This document shows, in pieces, positions 62,192 through 64,000 of a DNA stretch of 64,000 nt; position 1 is the stretch's first letter; every line of letters begins with the position of its first letter. The DNA is taken from assembly GCF_021502725.1 (NCBI RefSeq), contig NZ_JAKFFS010000001.1, positions 1,426,001 to 1,490,000 on the forward strand. The letters run 5' to 3'. The DNA comes from Dyadobacter sp. CY345. Its GTDB lineage: Bacteria > Bacteroidota > Bacteroidia > Cytophagales > Spirosomataceae. The notes beneath the pieces are model-generated. The model saw only the letters and a list, made by a program, of their open reading frames with translations, did not search any database and was not told the origin of the DNA. The position numbers and the translations under genes were made by a program.

Positions 62192-63409
62192 TTACGGCAG
62201 ATCTTCATGTAATTTCTCAATCCGCAGAATATAATCGATATCATCCTTGATCTTCAGCCCTTTCGTCAGGGTGTCCTCTTTTGGGTTATAAATCCAGATG
62301 TAATTGCCGCTTTCAGAATTTATCGACAAATAGACCAATCTATTTTCAACCAAAACACACTGGCGCGAAGTCCCCTTGTCTAACGGAAGATCAAGCTTTT
62401 TAATCGTTTTTTTATTGAGGTCGAGTAGGTAAAATTCGATGTGTGGCACTTTGTAATGATCTTCAACACCTGTAAAAAGATCTTTTCTTTCACTTCGGAT
62501 CATGGCTTTTCCATTGCCAATGTCCCAAAGGCCATAAGCATGATTTTTTATGGATTCGGAAATGTTCCAGTAAAAAGTGCTGTCCAGCTCATCGTCATTT
62601 TTTTTGATTCTATACAAAGAAGTTGGCTGGTCAGGGTTATTTCCAAGGGCAATTCCGGGGCACGCCAGCAAATAAAAATCACCTTTTTGATCAGTGAAAG
62701 TATTTGGTTGGGCAGTATTAGCACCGCCGGGATAGGTGGACCGACTATCTTTAATAGTTTTAATTGGCTTTAAACCGGGATAAGTCAGTCTATCGAAGTA
62801 AACCGTATCCGTTGTTTTGAAATGGGTTGGCGAAATTTCGTGGTAAGTATAACCCAAAAAAAGTTTGTTTTTTTTAAGCATTGAAAAACCAATCGACATC
62901 GAGTTGAATGGCGATTTTGGTAGTGAAACAGGTAAATTTCCCGTTTCCGCTTTCATCGTTTCCACATTGATACGGGCATAACTGAGCCTGGAAGTTTTGC
63001 GGTCGTAAGAAGCAAGAAAAACCGTATCCGAATGAACCCAATTGTAATTATCGAAATAACTCATGCCGGGCAACGCAACTGAATCAACCGGAGTATACTT
63101 ATTTTTTATAACCGCATATTTCAGAAAAAAGTTAGTTTTCCTTTCCAGACGATAATAAAATCCGTCTTTCACAATGAGGTCATACCAGATTTGTTTCGGA
63201 TAAGTGCGGGCTCCGCTTTTAACAGGATCAAGTTCTCCCGACGACAGGTCGTCAACCTGGTTTATGTATTCCCGGGAATCATCGGCCATCGTATAAATAC
63301 TATACTTCTGACGCACAGATGTCTGTTTTTCAGAACAACTAAAAAGAAAGGTAAAAGACAGTAGAACGAAGATTTTTAACGTAGTCAGGTTGCCGTGGGC
63401 ACGATTCAT
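62192..63409 (-). CDS. Second DUF4374-like lipoprotein
   Basis: 405 residues with a lipoprotein signal (FTFLFSC, Cys25). It shares the propeller layout and C-terminal pattern with the DUF4374 protein at 58324 (GLKIKDDIDYILRIEKL here, GLEIVGGYDWVLRLDKMR there) but is strongly diverged. It sits upstream of the receptor and 13 bp after the membrane protein gene, so is probably transcribed with the latter. A diverged siderophore binder or a regulatory sensor are both possible. Confidence 0.78.
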   Translation of the reverse strand: MNRAHGNLTTLKIFVLLSFTFLFSCSEKQTSVRQKYSIYTMADDSREYINQVDDLSSGELDPVKSGARTYPKQIWYDLIVKDGFYYRLERKTNFFLKYAVIKNKYTPVDSVALPGMSYFDNYNWVHSDTVFLASYDRKTSRLSYARINVETMKAETGNLPVSLPKSPFNSMSIGFSMLKKNKLFLGYTYHEISPTHFKTTDTVYFDRLTYPGLKPIKTIKDSRSTYPGGANTAQPNTFTDQKGDFYLLACPGIALGNNPDQPTSLYRIKKNDDELDSTFYWNISESIKNHAYGLWDIGNGKAMIRSERKDLFTGVEDHYKVPHIEFYLLDLNKKTIKKLDLPLDKGTSRQCVLVENRLVYLSINSESGNYIWIYNPKEDTLTKGLKIKDDIDYILRIEKLHEDLP

Positions 63410-63422
63410 TTTGAAGAATATT

Positions 63423-64000
63423 TCAAATATTAAACTGATCCATAATCTGCCTTTTTACAATTGGCGGAAGTCCCATCAGCAGTTTTTCGTCCATCACAAT
63501 CAACTCATTATCTTTATTATTCCGGTAATTCAGCGCAATGTATGTTTCACCCTTTTTGAAATTCATTTTCCCGGTGTTGTTTTTGTTTTCACCGCACACG
63601 TCGTTGAAGGAAAGCAGTACATCCTTTTTAGGGCTGATCAGTATGGCTCCACAAAAATCAATCAGGCCACTTTCGGAATTGATACTTGCGTTACTTTCCG
63701 GAGCGAGTGAAATGGTATAATCCACCGAGTGAATTTCTTTATTTACGGGTGCAGGTTTGCTTGCCAACCTTAAAACCGTGTCTTGCGTTTTATGTTTTAA
63801 TAAAAAAAAGGAAATTATAAGTAAGATCGCAGCACTCGCAGCAGCAGAAATATAAACTGATCCTTTGCGGAATTTAAAAATCCTGTTTTCCGCAGAAGGT
63901 AATGCAGAAGATATATCTTGCCACATTTCAGCTTCTACTTTTTTTTTATTGAGGTCGTCAGGCAGAGAAATATCAAAATCGGTATCATCATCCAGAAGCC
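63423..64000 (-). CDS. Single-pass membrane protein, partial (starts beyond window)
   Basis: The frame is open to the window end, so the N-terminus is missing. Visible parts: an acidic cytoplasmic segment (LLDDDTDFDISLPDDL), one transmembrane helix (ISAAASAAILLIISFFLL) and a periplasmic domain of about 120 residues with two Cys. The layout (cytoplasmic tail, one helix, periplasmic domain) recalls anti-sigma factors that control TonB receptor genes, but the periplasmic domain is not clearly FecR. It is followed by the diverged DUF4374 gene in the same operon. Confidence 0.6.
   Translation of the reverse strand, partial: LLDDDTDFDISLPDDLNKKKVEAEMWQDISSALPSAENRIFKFRKGSVYISAAASAAILLIISFFLLKHKTQDTVLRLASKPAPVNKEIHSVDYTISLAPESNASINSESGLIDFCGAILISPKKDVLLSFNDVCGENKNNTGKMNFKKGETYIALNYRNNKDNELIVMDEKLLMGLPPIVKRQIMDQFNI

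Noticed and set aside
1-64000. CRISPR array or insertion sequence
   Set aside because: No series of regularly spaced identical repeats and no transposase-like protein was seen.

Overview
This window is chromosomal DNA of a Bacteroidota bacterium, most likely order Cytophagales and possibly Dyadobacter or a relative. The order follows from the gene content; the genus is a guess. The signs are TonB-dependent uptake with SusC-type carboxypeptidase-like N-termini, DUF4374 lipoproteins, a type IX secretion (T9SS) C-terminal sorting domain, large orphan MacB/FtsX-type permeases, LytS/LytTR signalling, PadR and HxlR regulators, many short lipoproteins, and a promoter of the Bacteroidota type (TTG-N19-TAnnTTTG) ahead of a PadR gene.

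Layout. 1-8.2 kb: a copper or redox locus with three tandem pairs of an MbnP-like lipoprotein and an MbnH/MauG-like di-haem peroxidase, plus a CDICGC outer-membrane barrel, a small Cys-motif protein, a His-rich lipoprotein and a SCO protein. 8.4-22.3 kb: ordinary chromosomal genes (PfkB kinase, L,D-transpeptidase, PDZ-aspartyl protease, LytS/LytTR pair, membrane-tethered HTH protein with a divergent LamG-like secreted protein, SDR, Lrp, PadR-TonB, DEDDh exonuclease, tiny lipoprotein). At 18.95-19.12 kb, minus strand, lies an unusual structured RNA candidate: a complete tRNA-like body with a roughly 93-nt structured insertion in the variable region.

22.4-35.65 kb: an accessory stretch bounded by an intact tRNA-Ala(GGC) gene and an 18-bp direct copy of that tRNA's 3' end. 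This looks like an integrated island that has lost, or never carried, a recognisable integrase. Its cargo is a large membrane protein of glycosyltransferase type, a TlpA-like lipoprotein, an ABC permease behind a 44-bp near-perfect palindrome, an HxlR/NTF2 pair, a DoxX-like protein, a PAS-AraC regulator and several short lipoproteins.

35.8-52 kb: a choice-of-anchor-I lipoprotein, SDRs, an AraC/aldo-keto reductase/NTF2 group with a 21-bp-spaced direct-repeat operator candidate, a second orphan permease, a DJ-1/PfpI protein, an AI-2E family transporter, a Tat-type aminotransferase-V protein and an FG-GAP protein. 52-57 kb: a T9SS-secreted SdrD-like protein and a sulfatase. 57-64 kb: a cluster resembling the Bacteroides Xus xenosiderophore system (TonB receptor, DUF4374 lipoprotein, PepSY membrane protein), preceded by a second DUF4374-like lipoprotein and a single-pass membrane protein that runs off the window.
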